DNA of 64,000 bases from Bacteroides thetaiotaomicron VPI-5482 (GCF_000011065.1 NC_004663.1:1054001-1118000), one strand, 5' to 3'; shown: positions 53,775 to 63,963, counted from the stretch's first letter. Notes: generated by a model from the sequence alone, not told the origin. A program made the numbers and translations.

Positions 53775-56351
53775 ATGCTTGAACAAGACAGAATTATAAA
53801 GATTAACATCGAGGAGGAAATGAAGTCATCGTACATTGACTACTCCATGTCGGTCATTGTTTCACGTGCCCTTCCGGATGTTAGAGATGGATTTAAGCCC
53901 GTTCACCGTAGAATTTTATACGGAATGATGGAATTGGGTAATACTTCAGACAAACCTTATAAAAAATCTGCAAGAATCGTGGGTGAAGTATTGGGTAAGT
54001 ACCATCCGCATGGAGACTCTTCAGTTTATTATGCTATGGTGCGTATGGCTCAGGAATGGGCAATGCGTTATCCTTTAGTAGATGGCCAAGGTAACTTTGG
54101 TTCTGTAGATGGTGATAGCCCCGCTGCCATGCGTTATACGGAGGCTCGTCTAAACAAGTTGGGTGAAGCGATGATGGATGACCTGTATAAGGAAACTGTA
54201 GACTTCGAACCTAACTTTGATAATACGTTGACAGAGCCGAAGGTGATGCCGACCCGTATTCCTAATCTTTTGGTTAATGGTGCTTCCGGTATTGCGGTAG
54301 GTATGGCAACTAATATGCCTCCTCATAATCTTTCGGAAGTAATTGATGCTTGTGAAGCATATATTGATAATCAGGAAATCACAGTAGAGGAACTGATGAC
54401 TTATGTCAAAGCTCCGGATTTCCCTACAGGTGGTTATATATATGGTATCAGCGGAGTACGTGAAGGATATCTGACAGGTCGTGGACGTGTAGTAATGCGT
54501 GCAAAAGCGGAAATTGAAACCGGACAGACACATGATAAAATCGTAGTGACTGAGATCCCTTATAATGTTAATAAGGCTGAACTGATCAAATATATTGCTG
54601 ATCTTGTTAATGATAAGAGAATAGAAGGTATCTCGAATGCAAACGACGAGTCTGACCGTGACGGTATGCGTATCGTTATTGATGTAAAACGTGATGCTAA
54701 TGCAAGCGTAGTGCTGAATAAGTTGTATAAGATGACAGCCTTGCAGACTTCCTTCGGTGTGAATAATGTTGCATTGGTTCACGGACGTCCTAAGACATTG
54801 AATCTGAGAGATATGATTAAATACTTCGTAGAGCACAGGCACGAAGTAGTTATCCGCCGTACTCAGTTTGATCTGCGTAAAGCAAAGGAACGTGCACATA
54901 TCCTTGAAGGTTTAATCATTGCTTCTGATAATATTGATGAAGTTATTCGTATTATTCGTGCAGCTAAGACTCCAAATGATGCTATTGCAGGTTTGATAGA
55001 ACGTTTTAATCTGACAGAAATACAGTCACGTGCAATTGTAGAGATGCGTTTGCGTCAGTTGACTGGTCTGATGCAGGATCAGCTTCATGCTGAATACGAA
55101 GAAATCATGAAACAGATTGCTTATTTGGAAAGTATTTTGGCTGATGATGAGGTATGTCGTAAGGTGATGAAAGATGAATTATTGGAAGTTAAAGCGAAAT
55201 ATGGTGACGAACGTCGTTCTGAAATCGTTTATTCTTCCGAAGAGTTTAATCCGGAGGACTTCTATGCTGATGATCAGATGATTATCACAATTTCTCATAT
55301 GGGATATATCAAACGCACGCCATTAACAGAATTCCGTGCGCAGAATCGTGGTGGAGTAGGCTCTAAGGGAACAGAAACTCGTGATGCGGACTTTGTAGAG
55401 CATATATATCCGGCTACTATGCACAATACCATGATGTTCTTTACACAAAAAGGTAAATGTTATTGGCTGAAAGTTTATGAGATACCAGAAGGAACGAAGA
55501 ATTCCAAAGGACGTGCTATACAAAACCTGTTAAATATAGACTCTGATGACAGTGTAACTGCATATTTGCGTGTTAAGAGCCTGGATGACACTGAATATAT
55601 TAATAGTCATTACGTATTATTCTGTACGAAGAAGGGTGTTATCAAGAAGACATTGCTTGAACAATATTCACGCCCGCGTCAGAATGGTGTAAATGCTATT
55701 ACAATTCGTGAGGATGACAGTGTAATTGAAGTTCGAATGACGAATGGTAATAATGAAATCATTATTGCTAATCGCAATGGTCGGGCTATTCGTTTCCATG
55801 AAGCTGCAGTTCGTGTAATGGGACGTACGGCTACAGGTGTACGTGGTATTACATTGGATAATGATGGTCAAGATGAAGTAATAGGAATGATATGTATCAA
55901 AGATTTGGAAACAGAATCCGTAATGGTTGTTTCTGAACAGGGATATGGTAAGCGCTCTGAAATTGAAGATTATCGTAAGACTAATCGCGGTGGCAAGGGT
56001 GTAAAGACCATGAATATTACTGAAAAAACAGGTAAGTTGGTAACAATTAAGTCAGTGACCGATGAGAATGACTTAATGATTATCAATAAGTCTGGAATAA
56101 CTATCCGTCTGAAAGTTGCCGATGTCCGCATTATGGGACGTGCTACTCAAGGTGTTCGTCTGATTAATCTTGAAAAACGTAATGATCAGATTGGTTCTGT
56201 ATGTAAAGTAATGACAGAAAGTCTTGAGGATGAAGTTCCTGCAGAAGAAGCAGAGGGTACTATTGTTAGTGATCTGACTACTGATCAGGATGTTGACAAT
56301 GCAGATACTGCTACAGATGTTAATGAAAATAACAACGAAATTGAGGAATAG
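53775..56351 (+). CDS. gyrA: DNA gyrase subunit A
   Basis: 858 residues with the cleavage-religation domain and six-bladed C-terminal wrapping domain (GyrA box present as QNRGGVGSKG near 527). The active-site Tyr121 is in AAMRYTEARL. Positions where quinolone-resistance changes are reported in Bacteroides read as wild type: Asp81, Ser82 and Ala118. An acidic tail (about 820-858) is rich in Asp/Glu/Asn. It is probably co-transcribed with the TPR gene 32 bp downstream. Confidence 0.97.
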   Translation: MLEQDRIIKINIEEEMKSSYIDYSMSVIVSRALPDVRDGFKPVHRRILYGMMELGNTSDKPYKKSARIVGEVLGKYHPHGDSSVYYAMVRMAQEWAMRYPLVDGQGNFGSVDGDSPAAMRYTEARLNKLGEAMMDDLYKETVDFEPNFDNTLTEPKVMPTRIPNLLVNGASGIAVGMATNMPPHNLSEVIDACEAYIDNQEITVEELMTYVKAPDFPTGGYIYGISGVREGYLTGRGRVVMRAKAEIETGQTHDKIVVTEIPYNVNKAELIKYIADLVNDKRIEGISNANDESDRDGMRIVIDVKRDANASVVLNKLYKMTALQTSFGVNNVALVHGRPKTLNLRDMIKYFVEHRHEVVIRRTQFDLRKAKERAHILEGLIIASDNIDEVIRIIRAAKTPNDAIAGLIERFNLTEIQSRAIVEMRLRQLTGLMQDQLHAEYEEIMKQIAYLESILADDEVCRKVMKDELLEVKAKYGDERRSEIVYSSEEFNPEDFYADDQMIITISHMGYIKRTPLTEFRAQNRGGVGSKGTETRDADFVEHIYPATMHNTMMFFTQKGKCYWLKVYEIPEGTKNSKGRAIQNLLNIDSDDSVTAYLRVKSLDDTEYINSHYVLFCTKKGVIKKTLLEQYSRPRQNGVNAITIREDDSVIEVRMTNGNNEIIIANRNGRAIRFHEAAVRVMGRTATGVRGITLDNDGQDEVIGMICIKDLETESVMVVSEQGYGKRSEIEDYRKTNRGGKGVKTMNITEKTGKLVTIKSVTDENDLMIINKSGITIRLKVADVRIMGRATQGVRLINLEKRNDQIGSVCKVMTESLEDEVPAEEAEGTIVSDLTTDQDVDNADTATDVNENNNEIEE

Positions 56352-56383
56352 ACATAATATTAATAATTAATCAAACAACAATC

Positions 56384-57601
56384 ATGAAAAGAGTATTATT
56401 TTCAATGGTTTTATTGATGGCCGTAAGCTTATCATTCGCTCAAATGAAGAATGTAAAAGAAGCCAAAAGCATTGCCAGTGATGTAAAACCGAATTTTAAT
56501 CAAGCTGAAAAGCTGATTAATGAAGCCATTAAGAACCCTGAGACCAAGGATCTTCCTGACACATGGGACGTTGCTGGATTTATTCAGAAACGTTTTATCG
56601 AAGAAGAACGTGATAAGAAAGGTGTTCTGAAACAGCCGTTTGACACATTGAAGGCATACAACAGCATTTTAAAAATGTTTGAGTATTATACTAAATGTGA
56701 TGATCTAGCTCAAGTACCTAATGAAAAAGGTAAAATTAAAAACAAATATAGAAAAGCAAATGCTTCAACTATATTGGTTGAACGTCCTAATTTGATCAAC
56801 GGTGGTATTCAATTCTTTAACCTTGATAAGAATAAGGAAGCTTTGCAATTCTTTGCAACATACGTAGAATCAGCTTCTTATCCTATGTTGGCAGAGCAAA
56901 ATTTGGCTAAAACAGATACTCTTTTGGCACAAATAGCATATTACGCAACATTGGCTGCTGACAGAGTAGGAGATAAAGATGCAATTATTAAATATGCTCC
57001 TGCTGCATTGGATGACAAAGATGGCGGTAAGTTTGCAATGCAATTGATGGCAGATGCATATAAAGCTAAAGGTGATACTGCGGCATGGGTTAAATCATTG
57101 GAAGAAGGTATTTTAAAATTCCCTGGAAATGATTATTTCTTTGCGAATTTGGTAGATTACTATACTAGCTCTAACCAAGCTTCTAAAGCTATGGAATTTG
57201 CTGATAGAATGTTGTCTACTGATGCCAATAACAAGTTGTATCTTTATGTGAAAGCATATCTTTATCATAATATGAAAGAATATGATAATGCTATTGAGTT
57301 CTACAAGAAAGCTATTGCTGCAGATCCTGAATATGCAGAAGCATATTCTAATGTAGGATTAGTGTATTTGATGAAGGCTCAGGATTATGCTGATAAAGCT
57401 ACAACAGATATCAATGATCCTAAATATGCAGAGGCACAAGCTACAGTGAAGAAATTCTATGAAGAAGCTAAGCCATTCTACGAAAAAGCCAGAGCTTTGA
57501 AACCTGATCAAAAAGATTTGTGGTTACAGGGGCTTTACCGTGTTTACTATAATCTGAACATGGGTCCTGAATTTGAAGAAATCGATAAGATGATGAAATA
57601 A
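56384..57601 (+). CDS. Periplasmic TPR-repeat protein (405 aa)
   Basis: Signal peptide cleaved near LSFAQ (residue 20). The body is helical with TPR motifs, clearest at about 285-330 (EYDNAIEFYKKAIAADPEYAEAYSNVGLVYLM). It begins KNVKEAKSIASDVKPNFNQAEKLINEAIKNPETKD. The function is unknown; TPRs imply protein-protein contacts in the periplasm. It follows gyrA in the same direction and ends with a strong terminator. Confidence 0.88.
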   Translation: MKRVLFSMVLLMAVSLSFAQMKNVKEAKSIASDVKPNFNQAEKLINEAIKNPETKDLPDTWDVAGFIQKRFIEEERDKKGVLKQPFDTLKAYNSILKMFEYYTKCDDLAQVPNEKGKIKNKYRKANASTILVERPNLINGGIQFFNLDKNKEALQFFATYVESASYPMLAEQNLAKTDTLLAQIAYYATLAADRVGDKDAIIKYAPAALDDKDGGKFAMQLMADAYKAKGDTAAWVKSLEEGILKFPGNDYFFANLVDYYTSSNQASKAMEFADRMLSTDANNKLYLYVKAYLYHNMKEYDNAIEFYKKAIAADPEYAEAYSNVGLVYLMKAQDYADKATTDINDPKYAEAQATVKKFYEEAKPFYEKARALKPDQKDLWLQGLYRVYYNLNMGPEFEEIDKMMK

Positions 57602-57622
57602 TTATATTAAGTCAGTTATTAT

Positions 57623-57660
57623 AAAAGACTATCCCAAAATTTAAATTGGGATAGTCTTTT
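57623..57660 (+). terminator. Intrinsic terminator after the TPR gene
   Basis: A perfect 15-bp stem (57623-57637 with 57646-57660) continues into TTTTTATTTTT. Confidence 0.92.
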
Positions 57661-57826
57661 TATTTTTACAAATAAAGAAGCTTGAATGATGATTCTGATT
57701 TTTATCAAACTATATAATGATGATTCTCTTTTTGTGAGAAAATAAAAAAGAGGCTATACCAATTTTCTATTAAACATAATCATCATTATTCCCTAAACGT
57801 AAACAGCTTATTTTCGTTCTTTCTCA

Positions 57827-58948
57827 TCATCCGTTAATAACAAGCAATGGCGTATCAGAATGGAAAATCATTTTACGAGCAATGCTCGGGTTAAATAATC
57901 GTGCAAATATATTCCTCTTATAGGAAGTTAATGTTATTATATCTATCTGATTATCTTTGATATACTTGTCAAGTCCTTTTAATAGATTATCATTCATTAC
58001 CACATCATAATGAATTTCAAGCCCGGGATATTGTTTTTGGAAATAGTCTTTGATACCTGCAAGTTTAATTTCATTCCAAGTATCTTTGGATTCAGCCAGA
58101 TGTATTAATGAGACTGAAAAATGGAAAGATTTCCATGTGTTGAAAAATGCTTCAAAAGCAATCAAGTCTCTCTGATCAAAATTGGTTAAGAAAGCAATAC
58201 GTTTTACTTCATTGAATTCTTTGAATGGAGTATTTTCCGGAATAGCCAATACTGCTGTGCGGCTTCGATCAATAATTTCAGCTGTTACACTGCCAATTAA
58301 GTCAATGTCTTTCTGGCTTTTTCCACGCGTTCCCATAATGATAACCTTAGGACGTTGCTCCTTGGCATATCTTAAGATTTCTTCCTCCGGAATTCCTTCT
58401 CGTAAAATGCAACTATATTTGATATCCGGAAATTCTCCAGATGCAACTTTTTCCTTAATCTTATCAGATAGTGCGTTGAGATCTGAATGGACCTGCTGGA
58501 TGATTGTTTTAACAGATTCTTCATCTCCGATCTGATAATTGAATACATCGCCATATGGTAATGACGAAGCGTATATCGGTGTAAAGTAAACATGTAATAG
58601 AATCACTTCAGAATTCTCAGTTTTGGCCAAATTAAAGCCAAATTCACACGCTTTCATCGAATAATTGGAGAAGTCGACAGGTATTAAAATTTTGTTCGAT
58701 TTACTATCTACCTTAGGTGTCTTCTCTCCCACTATACTTTCAGATAACCAAGTAGAACTTTCCGTTATTTTTAATGCACGTGGTAGATCACTTTCTTTAA
58801 TTCGCAGACGTACTCCTGAAGATACAACAGGTTGTATTTGATTTACGTTATGAATGTATGTTTCTATTCCTTCATTTTCGAGGACATTCTTTAGAATCTG
58901 AGCTTTTGTATAAGTCAGAATAGCTAAGGTTACTAATTTATCTTCCAT
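57827..58948 (-). CDS. DUF2007 domain fused to two universal-stress-protein domains
   Basis: 373 residues. The N-terminus (1-70; LVTLAILTYTKAQILKNVLENEGIETYI) matches DUF2007-type putative signal-transducing domains. The first UspA domain, about 85-235, opens with KILIPVDFSNYSMKACEFGFNLA and has the nucleotide-loop segment IIMGTRGKSQKDIDLIGSVTAEII. The second, from about 245 to the end, is degenerate. Usp proteins bind ATP or other nucleotides in stress. The fusion is notable. It forms a single-gene unit with a weakly defined promoter. Confidence 0.88.
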   Translation of the reverse strand: MEDKLVTLAILTYTKAQILKNVLENEGIETYIHNVNQIQPVVSSGVRLRIKESDLPRALKITESSTWLSESIVGEKTPKVDSKSNKILIPVDFSNYSMKACEFGFNLAKTENSEVILLHVYFTPIYASSLPYGDVFNYQIGDEESVKTIIQQVHSDLNALSDKIKEKVASGEFPDIKYSCILREGIPEEEILRYAKEQRPKVIIMGTRGKSQKDIDLIGSVTAEIIDRSRTAVLAIPENTPFKEFNEVKRIAFLTNFDQRDLIAFEAFFNTWKSFHFSVSLIHLAESKDTWNEIKLAGIKDYFQKQYPGLEIHYDVVMNDNLLKGLDKYIKDNQIDIITLTSYKRNIFARLFNPSIARKMIFHSDTPLLVING

Positions 58949-58980
58949 AATAATCTGTTTTTGAAGGTAAACAAATAAGA

Positions 58981-59008
58981 AATCCCAATTGTTTGGGCAA
59001 TTGGGATT
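58981..59008 (-). terminator. Intrinsic terminator after the small HTH gene
   Basis: A perfect 11-bp stem (58981-58991 with 58998-59008); on the minus strand it is followed by TCTTATTTGTTT. Confidence 0.8.
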
Positions 59009-59021
59009 CTTGTTTTATATT

Positions 59022-59312
59022 TTAAATTTGCATAGGTTCGGTAGCTTGTTCTTTTTGCATACTCATGTTTATTTCATCTAAAATTTTTAGAGCCCGGTCG
59101 AGAACAGTTGTGTCATCTAGCATTACAAGCCCGCCATCCGGACCAGGCTCAAGATGTATTCCGACACTTTTTCCTTCCTTGAAATTATGGCCTCCGAAGA
59201 AGTTGCGCACTGTATCTACGTGCAAACCAAGTTCGTCTGCTATTCTATGCATGCTACCGCTAGGCAATGAATCTTTAATCTTGCGAAGTTCATTAAATGT
59301 TATTGTTCTCAT
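59022..59312 (-). CDS. Small HTH-like DNA-binding protein (96 aa)
   Basis: A likely helix-turn-helix lies at residues 18-45 (SMHRIADELGLHVDTVRNFFGG), preceded by ITFNELRKIKDSLPSG. The C-terminal part contains GIHLEPGPDGGLVMLDDTTVLDRALKIL. It has no membrane segment. This small protein is conserved-looking and frequent in Bacteroides, but I know of no assigned function. A transcriptional or nucleoid role is inference. Confidence 0.8.
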   Translation of the reverse strand: MRTITFNELRKIKDSLPSGSMHRIADELGLHVDTVRNFFGGHNFKEGKSVGIHLEPGPDGGLVMLDDTTVLDRALKILDEINMSMQKEQATEPMQI

Positions 59313-59380
59313 GTCTCATAAATTTAATGGTTAATACTATATTGTATTTAATTTTTTATCACGCTATAAACTTAAGCAAA

Positions 59381-59416
59381 AAAAAAGATAAAACAAATTA
59401 TTTGCTTATCTTTTTT
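59381..59416 (-). terminator. Intrinsic terminator after batE
   Basis: An 11-bp AT-rich stem (59381-59391 with 59406-59416) with a T-run on the minus strand, 30 bp past the batE stop. Confidence 0.7.
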
Positions 59417-59445
59417 CCTAAATTCCTAAATTCTGTTTACGAATT

Positions 59446-60279
59446 TTATATCACTTCAATAGCGGAAGCCGGTACCCATCCTACTTTGCCGTCTTCCAAG
59501 CGAATTTCTTTCCATTCTTTCATTGAGTTATCTTTGATACTGACCTTACGTCCCTCATGAAGGATGAACAAACTTGTTCCACTTTCACTCGGAGTGCTGC
59601 GAACTGTTACACTAGGATTCATGACGATCGCTTCGCTTCTATTTACTAAACGTTCTTTTTGCTCTGAAGCAAAAAGATTAGAGCATATCACAACGATTAA
59701 GAAAACGATACCTGATATAAATCCTGTTTTTTTTAGTATAATCTGCTTGGAGAAAATAAAGAAGTAAAAAGCGATGATAAATAGAATAAAGGAGACAATT
59801 CCCCATGTAGCCCATGCGTCTACACTCATACTGTTTATCAAGGCTTTGGTCCATGATACAAAGAAAACTTCCGGAACAGGTTCTACTTTATCTATTGTTT
59901 TAGCGCGTGCCACTTCCAGATTGGCACGGATGTCGCTGTTTCCTGGTTTCATAAGCAAAGCACGTTCGTAGTTGAGTACGGCTTTTGCAATTTCTCCAGC
60001 TTTGTAGTAACTGTTTCCTAAATTATAGTACACATCCGCAGATTCCCCATTTTTTAATAAGGATTCATATATTTGGATAGCAGTTGCATAATCATCTTTT
60101 ATATATGCGGAATCTCCTTCGGCTTTTGTTACATCTTCCAATTTCGTATCAGAAAATGTATGTGAACCCGCATGGATAGAATCAGCTTCAGTTATTTGTA
60201 TAGAATCAATGCTCTGAGTTCCCTGTCCGAAGCAAGTAACTGACATTGATAATAATATAAAAAACAATATTTTTTTCAT
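59446..60279 (-). CDS. batE: BatE: TPR and SH3b domain membrane protein
   Basis: 277 residues. Signal peptide (CFGQ near 20) and TPR repeats at about 58-125 (DVYYNLGNSYYKAGEIAKAVLNYERAL). Two membrane helices lie around 140-200, and a C-terminal SH3b-type domain from 215 (VTVRSTPSESGTSLFILHEG). It is the last gene of the Bat operon, linked with aerotolerance in Bacteroides. The biochemical role is not established. Confidence 0.9.
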   Translation of the reverse strand: MKKILFFILLSMSVTCFGQGTQSIDSIQITEADSIHAGSHTFSDTKLEDVTKAEGDSAYIKDDYATAIQIYESLLKNGESADVYYNLGNSYYKAGEIAKAVLNYERALLMKPGNSDIRANLEVARAKTIDKVEPVPEVFFVSWTKALINSMSVDAWATWGIVSFILFIIAFYFFIFSKQIILKKTGFISGIVFLIVVICSNLFASEQKERLVNRSEAIVMNPSVTVRSTPSESGTSLFILHEGRKVSIKDNSMKEWKEIRLEDGKVGWVPASAIEVI

Positions 60280-60297
60280 GACACAATCTCTTCTGGG

Positions 60298-62124
60298 TTA
60301 ATGTTTTATTGAATTTTCCATTCTGCTTATCACTTCTATTGAAGAAGAGTAGACTTTATCCATTGCCTGATTTTCATCACCTGGAGCGAAACGAGCAAAT
60401 TCACAATCATTCAATGCATTCAGGAATTCTTTAATTAGTTCTTCACTTACTCCATGGTTTCTCAGCTTCTCTTCAATATTGTCTTTCGACAAACGGGAAA
60501 CCGGAATACTGAGTTTGTCGCTGATATATCCCCACAATGCTTTCAGTACTTCATCATAGAAGGCATCTTTCTTGTTTTCAGAGAGCAACTTACCGGCTAG
60601 TTTCATGCGCTTGGTTGCTACCTTATTAGCTTTCTTTGTTTTCATCTTAGCAACATTGGCATTTGTAGCGGCTTGTTTGCGGTAGATGATAAAGAAGATG
60701 ATGAAGGCTAAAGCAGGAATGATATAGAATAGCCAATAGGTCATTGAGCCATAGAAGAAACTACCCTTAGGTTGGAGAGTAACTTCATTTTGCTTAATGT
60801 AACGGATATCTTCACCCAATACTTTCAAGTCTTCTTTATTGGTGAAATTGGCAATCACCTGATCAGCATTTCCTGCACCTTTCTCAACATTGATTACGTA
60901 GTCTTCCGTTTTCAACGTTTTGTAAGATTTTGAACGGATATCGAAATAGCTGAAAGATGCCCCCGGGATTTTATAATTGCCTGCATGTCTTGGAATAGCC
61001 AGATATTCAATGACTTTGTTTCCTGTAAGACCTTCCTGAGTTAATCTGACTTGGTTGTCCACCTTCGGATCATATACTTCAAAGTCATCCGGGAACTTAA
61101 TTTCTGGATTAGAAATCAGCTTTAGGTTTCCGGTGCCGGAGATTACCAACTTAATGGTGATAGCATCATTAGTTTTCAGCTCCTTGCTATTAATGGAAGA
61201 AGAAATGTTGAACTCTCCCACTCCACCTGAAAAGTTTGCAGGTTTACCAGCAGGAAGCGGATTGACATTAATTGCTATTTTAGGAGTAACGATAGATTTC
61301 GGTACTTTAACTACATTGCTTCCACCATTGAAAAATGCATCAAAAGGATCGTCAGATTGTACAGCTTTACCTACCGTCATCTGGAACTGTGCCGGTTCTA
61401 TAAATAACTTACCTGGTTGCTGGGGAAATAATACGAATTGGCGATAGATTGTCGTATTATAGTTACGTCCTTTATAATGCTCCTGTGTCCATCTTGCATT
61501 TGCATTCATTTCAATTTCTTGAGAATGAAATCCTTTAAAGTCAGGCAGTTTGGCATTATTCAATTGCAAGTCATGTTCTCTGGTGTATATTTTATAGGTT
61601 AAGACAAATGCTTCCTGCTCGTATACATTCGTTTTACTGGCAGTTGCTGTGATAAACAAATCCTGGTTAGATACACTTGTACCGGATGAAGAGCGTGCAG
61701 ATGAGCTACCGTCATTTTGTCCTCCATTACTAGCTTGGTCTTGTGGCAAAACCTTCACCTTTACGGAGTTTGAAACCATCTGGTTGCCATCAGCTACAAT
61801 AGAAGCTCCGGGGATTGTATATTCACCGGCAGTATTTGCCATCAATATATAAGTGAATGTAATACTACTTGTAGAGGTGACATTACCATTCATTATCTGT
61901 GTACTACTTTGCTGAGAACGGCTTGGCCCCATCAGGACGTCGAATCCTTTGATAGCCGGTGCCTGAAAGTCTTTAACTTTTTGTGTGGTTACTGTATAAG
62001 ATAGCCTGAATTGATCCCCTACAACCACTACATCGGGAGCGGAAGCAGTGAATGACACCTTGTCGGCAAGCGCTTGGGTGCTATATGCTATCAATGCCAT
62101 CAATATAACAATCAGTTTTTTCAT
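60298..62124 (-). CDS. batD: BatD: oxygen-tolerance membrane protein
   Basis: 608 residues with a signal peptide (LADK near 21). A large beta-rich periplasmic region follows, with repeated Ig-like segments (VGDQFRLSYTVTTQKVKDFQAPAI). A membrane helix lies near 463-483 (SMTYWLFYIIPALAFIIFF), then a basic cytoplasmic tail with KKANKVATKRMKLAGKLL. Position and topology fit BatD. It lies 18 bp upstream of batE. Partners are the BatA/BatB VWA proteins. Confidence 0.92.
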   Translation of the reverse strand: MKKLIVILMALIAYSTQALADKVSFTASAPDVVVVGDQFRLSYTVTTQKVKDFQAPAIKGFDVLMGPSRSQQSSTQIMNGNVTSTSSITFTYILMANTAGEYTIPGASIVADGNQMVSNSVKVKVLPQDQASNGGQNDGSSSARSSSGTSVSNQDLFITATASKTNVYEQEAFVLTYKIYTREHDLQLNNAKLPDFKGFHSQEIEMNANARWTQEHYKGRNYNTTIYRQFVLFPQQPGKLFIEPAQFQMTVGKAVQSDDPFDAFFNGGSNVVKVPKSIVTPKIAINVNPLPAGKPANFSGGVGEFNISSSINSKELKTNDAITIKLVISGTGNLKLISNPEIKFPDDFEVYDPKVDNQVRLTQEGLTGNKVIEYLAIPRHAGNYKIPGASFSYFDIRSKSYKTLKTEDYVINVEKGAGNADQVIANFTNKEDLKVLGEDIRYIKQNEVTLQPKGSFFYGSMTYWLFYIIPALAFIIFFIIYRKQAATNANVAKMKTKKANKVATKRMKLAGKLLSENKKDAFYDEVLKALWGYISDKLSIPVSRLSKDNIEEKLRNHGVSEELIKEFLNALNDCEFARFAPGDENQAMDKVYSSSIEVISRMENSIKH

Positions 62125-62158
62125 TGCTTATGAAATTTATATCATCAACTTTTTATTA

Positions 62159-62887
62159 TTACCAATCTTTTTCCAGACGACCGCCCTGAATAACTTTCTG
62201 TTGTTTCTTCACTTTGTCCTGTACGTCTTTCTCATCCTGAATCACAGAGTTAAGTAACTGTTCAGCATTTTCCTTTGACATCTGATTATCTTGTTTTTCA
62301 GGCTTCGGCGGTTGTTGCTGATCCTTTTGGTCGTCTTTCTTCTGATCGTTCTGTTTATCTTTGTTTTGATCCTGTTTCTGGTCTTGCTTCTGCTGCTGAT
62401 CTTTATTCTGGTCTTGATTTTGATCTTGATCCTGCTGATTCTGTTGGTCTTTCAACATCTTTTGAGCGAGTGCCAGGTTATACCGTGTTTCATGATCTGC
62501 AGGATTGTTGCGCAGCGACATTTTGTAGGCATCCACTGCTTTTGCATAATCTTTACCAGCTTGAAAAAGCACTCCCATATTATGGTAAATGTGTGCCAAT
62601 TTCATTTTATCCTTTTCTATTTTGCTGGCAGAATCATATTGCTCCATGGCTTCCTGAAACTTTTGTTGTTGTGAGAGCGTATTTCCCAAATTGTACATGG
62701 ATACAGCAGATTTAGGATTAACTTCCAAAGCCTTGCGATAATTAACTTCTGCATCTACGAATACACTATCATTGAACAGACGATTTCCTTTGCGGATATA
62801 GTCACGCTCTGCTTTCTGTGCCGAAACGCCGGCAGCCGATAACAGAAAAGCAGCAAACAGGATATATTTCATTTTTAACATACGCAT
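62159..62887 (-). CDS. batC: BatC: TPR protein with Gln/Lys/Asp-rich tail
   Basis: 242 residues. Signal peptide (GVSAQ near 23) and three TPRs at about 30-140 (VNYRKALEVNPKSAVSMYNLGNTL). A low-complexity Asp/Gln/Lys/Asn tract covers about 150-205, then a short conserved end. The tract is charged and surely disordered. BatC occurs with VWA proteins in the Bat operon. It is 3 bp downstream of batB. Confidence 0.9.
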   Translation of the reverse strand: MRMLKMKYILFAAFLLSAAGVSAQKAERDYIRKGNRLFNDSVFVDAEVNYRKALEVNPKSAVSMYNLGNTLSQQQKFQEAMEQYDSASKIEKDKMKLAHIYHNMGVLFQAGKDYAKAVDAYKMSLRNNPADHETRYNLALAQKMLKDQQNQQDQDQNQDQNKDQQQKQDQKQDQNKDKQNDQKKDDQKDQQQPPKPEKQDNQMSKENAEQLLNSVIQDEKDVQDKVKKQQKVIQGGRLEKDW

Positions 62888-62890
62888 AGC

Positions 62891-63919
62891 TTACTTCTTA
62901 TTAGAGAACAGATGAACGTTTTTGAATAATGGATTCTTACGATCCAAAATTAACATCTCAGCTAGTAACAATAGTAAAATGATCCATGCAATAGCCTGAA
63001 ACTGTTCGTTGAAATCCGTATATATTTTCGATTCCACATCAGACTTAGCCATCTTACTTATTTCCTGACTGATAGCCTTTTGAGCAGAATTAGAATTATC
63101 TACCCGTACATAGATACCCTTTCCGTCTTTGGCTATTTCTTGACACATGCCCTCATTCAGACGGGTTACAATTACATTACCTTCGCGGTCACGGCGATAA
63201 TCATTGGTACCTTCTACAGGAATAGGAGCACCTTCGGGCATACCTACTCCCAGCACACTTACCTGAATCCCTTTTTCGGCAGCAGCTTTAGCAGCTTCTA
63301 CAGCGCCACCTTCATGATTCTCACCATCCGTGATGACAATGATAGCACGTCCCACTCCTTCTTGCGGAGTAAAACTGCGGGTTGCCAGGTTGATTGCCTC
63401 TCCGATTGCTGTACCCTGCTTGGAAATCAGCGATGGGCTGATAGATTCCAAAAACATTTTGGCGGAAATATAATCGCTCGTGATCGGTAGCTGGGTAAAA
63501 GCATCTCCGGCAAATACGATCATACCGACTTTGTCGTTATCTAATTCATCTACCAATCTGGATATTAATCTCTTGGCTTTTTCCAAACGGCTGGGCTGCA
63601 CATCCTGCGCCAGCATAGAATTAGATATATCCAGAGCTATAATCACTTCCACCCCTTTACGTTTCACCGTTTCCTGCTTGGAACCAAATTGCGGACGAGC
63701 CAGCAATACTGAGAATAAGCCGATAGCGGCAAAGATGAGCCAAAATTTCACATCCGGTCGATATTTAGATACATCCGGCATTAATTGCGCTAACAATTCC
63801 GGATCTCCAAAACGTCGGATATTTCTCCGTCTCCTGTAATTGGAATACAAGTAGAAAGCTGCTAAAAACGGTAATAGCAGCAATAAATATAAATATGCAG
63901 GTTCTTCAAATCGAAACAT
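62891..63919 (-). CDS. batB: BatB: von Willebrand factor A domain membrane protein
   Basis: 342 residues. Two N-terminal helices (about 10-25 and 60-75) precede a VWA domain from 88 with MIDAS motif DISNSMLAQ and downstream Thr/Asp positions (VITDGENHEGG). A C-terminal helix (about 310-328) anchors it with the VWA domain in the periplasm. It is probably a scaffold binding other Bat proteins through a divalent metal. Confidence 0.94.
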   Translation of the reverse strand: MFRFEEPAYLYLLLLLPFLAAFYLYSNYRRRRNIRRFGDPELLAQLMPDVSKYRPDVKFWLIFAAIGLFSVLLARPQFGSKQETVKRKGVEVIIALDISNSMLAQDVQPSRLEKAKRLISRLVDELDNDKVGMIVFAGDAFTQLPITSDYISAKMFLESISPSLISKQGTAIGEAINLATRSFTPQEGVGRAIIVITDGENHEGGAVEAAKAAAEKGIQVSVLGVGMPEGAPIPVEGTNDYRRDREGNVIVTRLNEGMCQEIAKDGKGIYVRVDNSNSAQKAISQEISKMAKSDVESKIYTDFNEQFQAIAWIILLLLLAEMLILDRKNPLFKNVHLFSNKK

Positions 63920-63963
63920 CTTCTTCCTATTTTACGTTACAAATCACGATTGACGAAACATTC

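Noticed and set aside
62275..62715. 146- and 127-codon plus-strand ORFs opposite batC
   Set aside because: They arise from the low-complexity antisense of the BatC Gln/Lys tract and are absent of family features.
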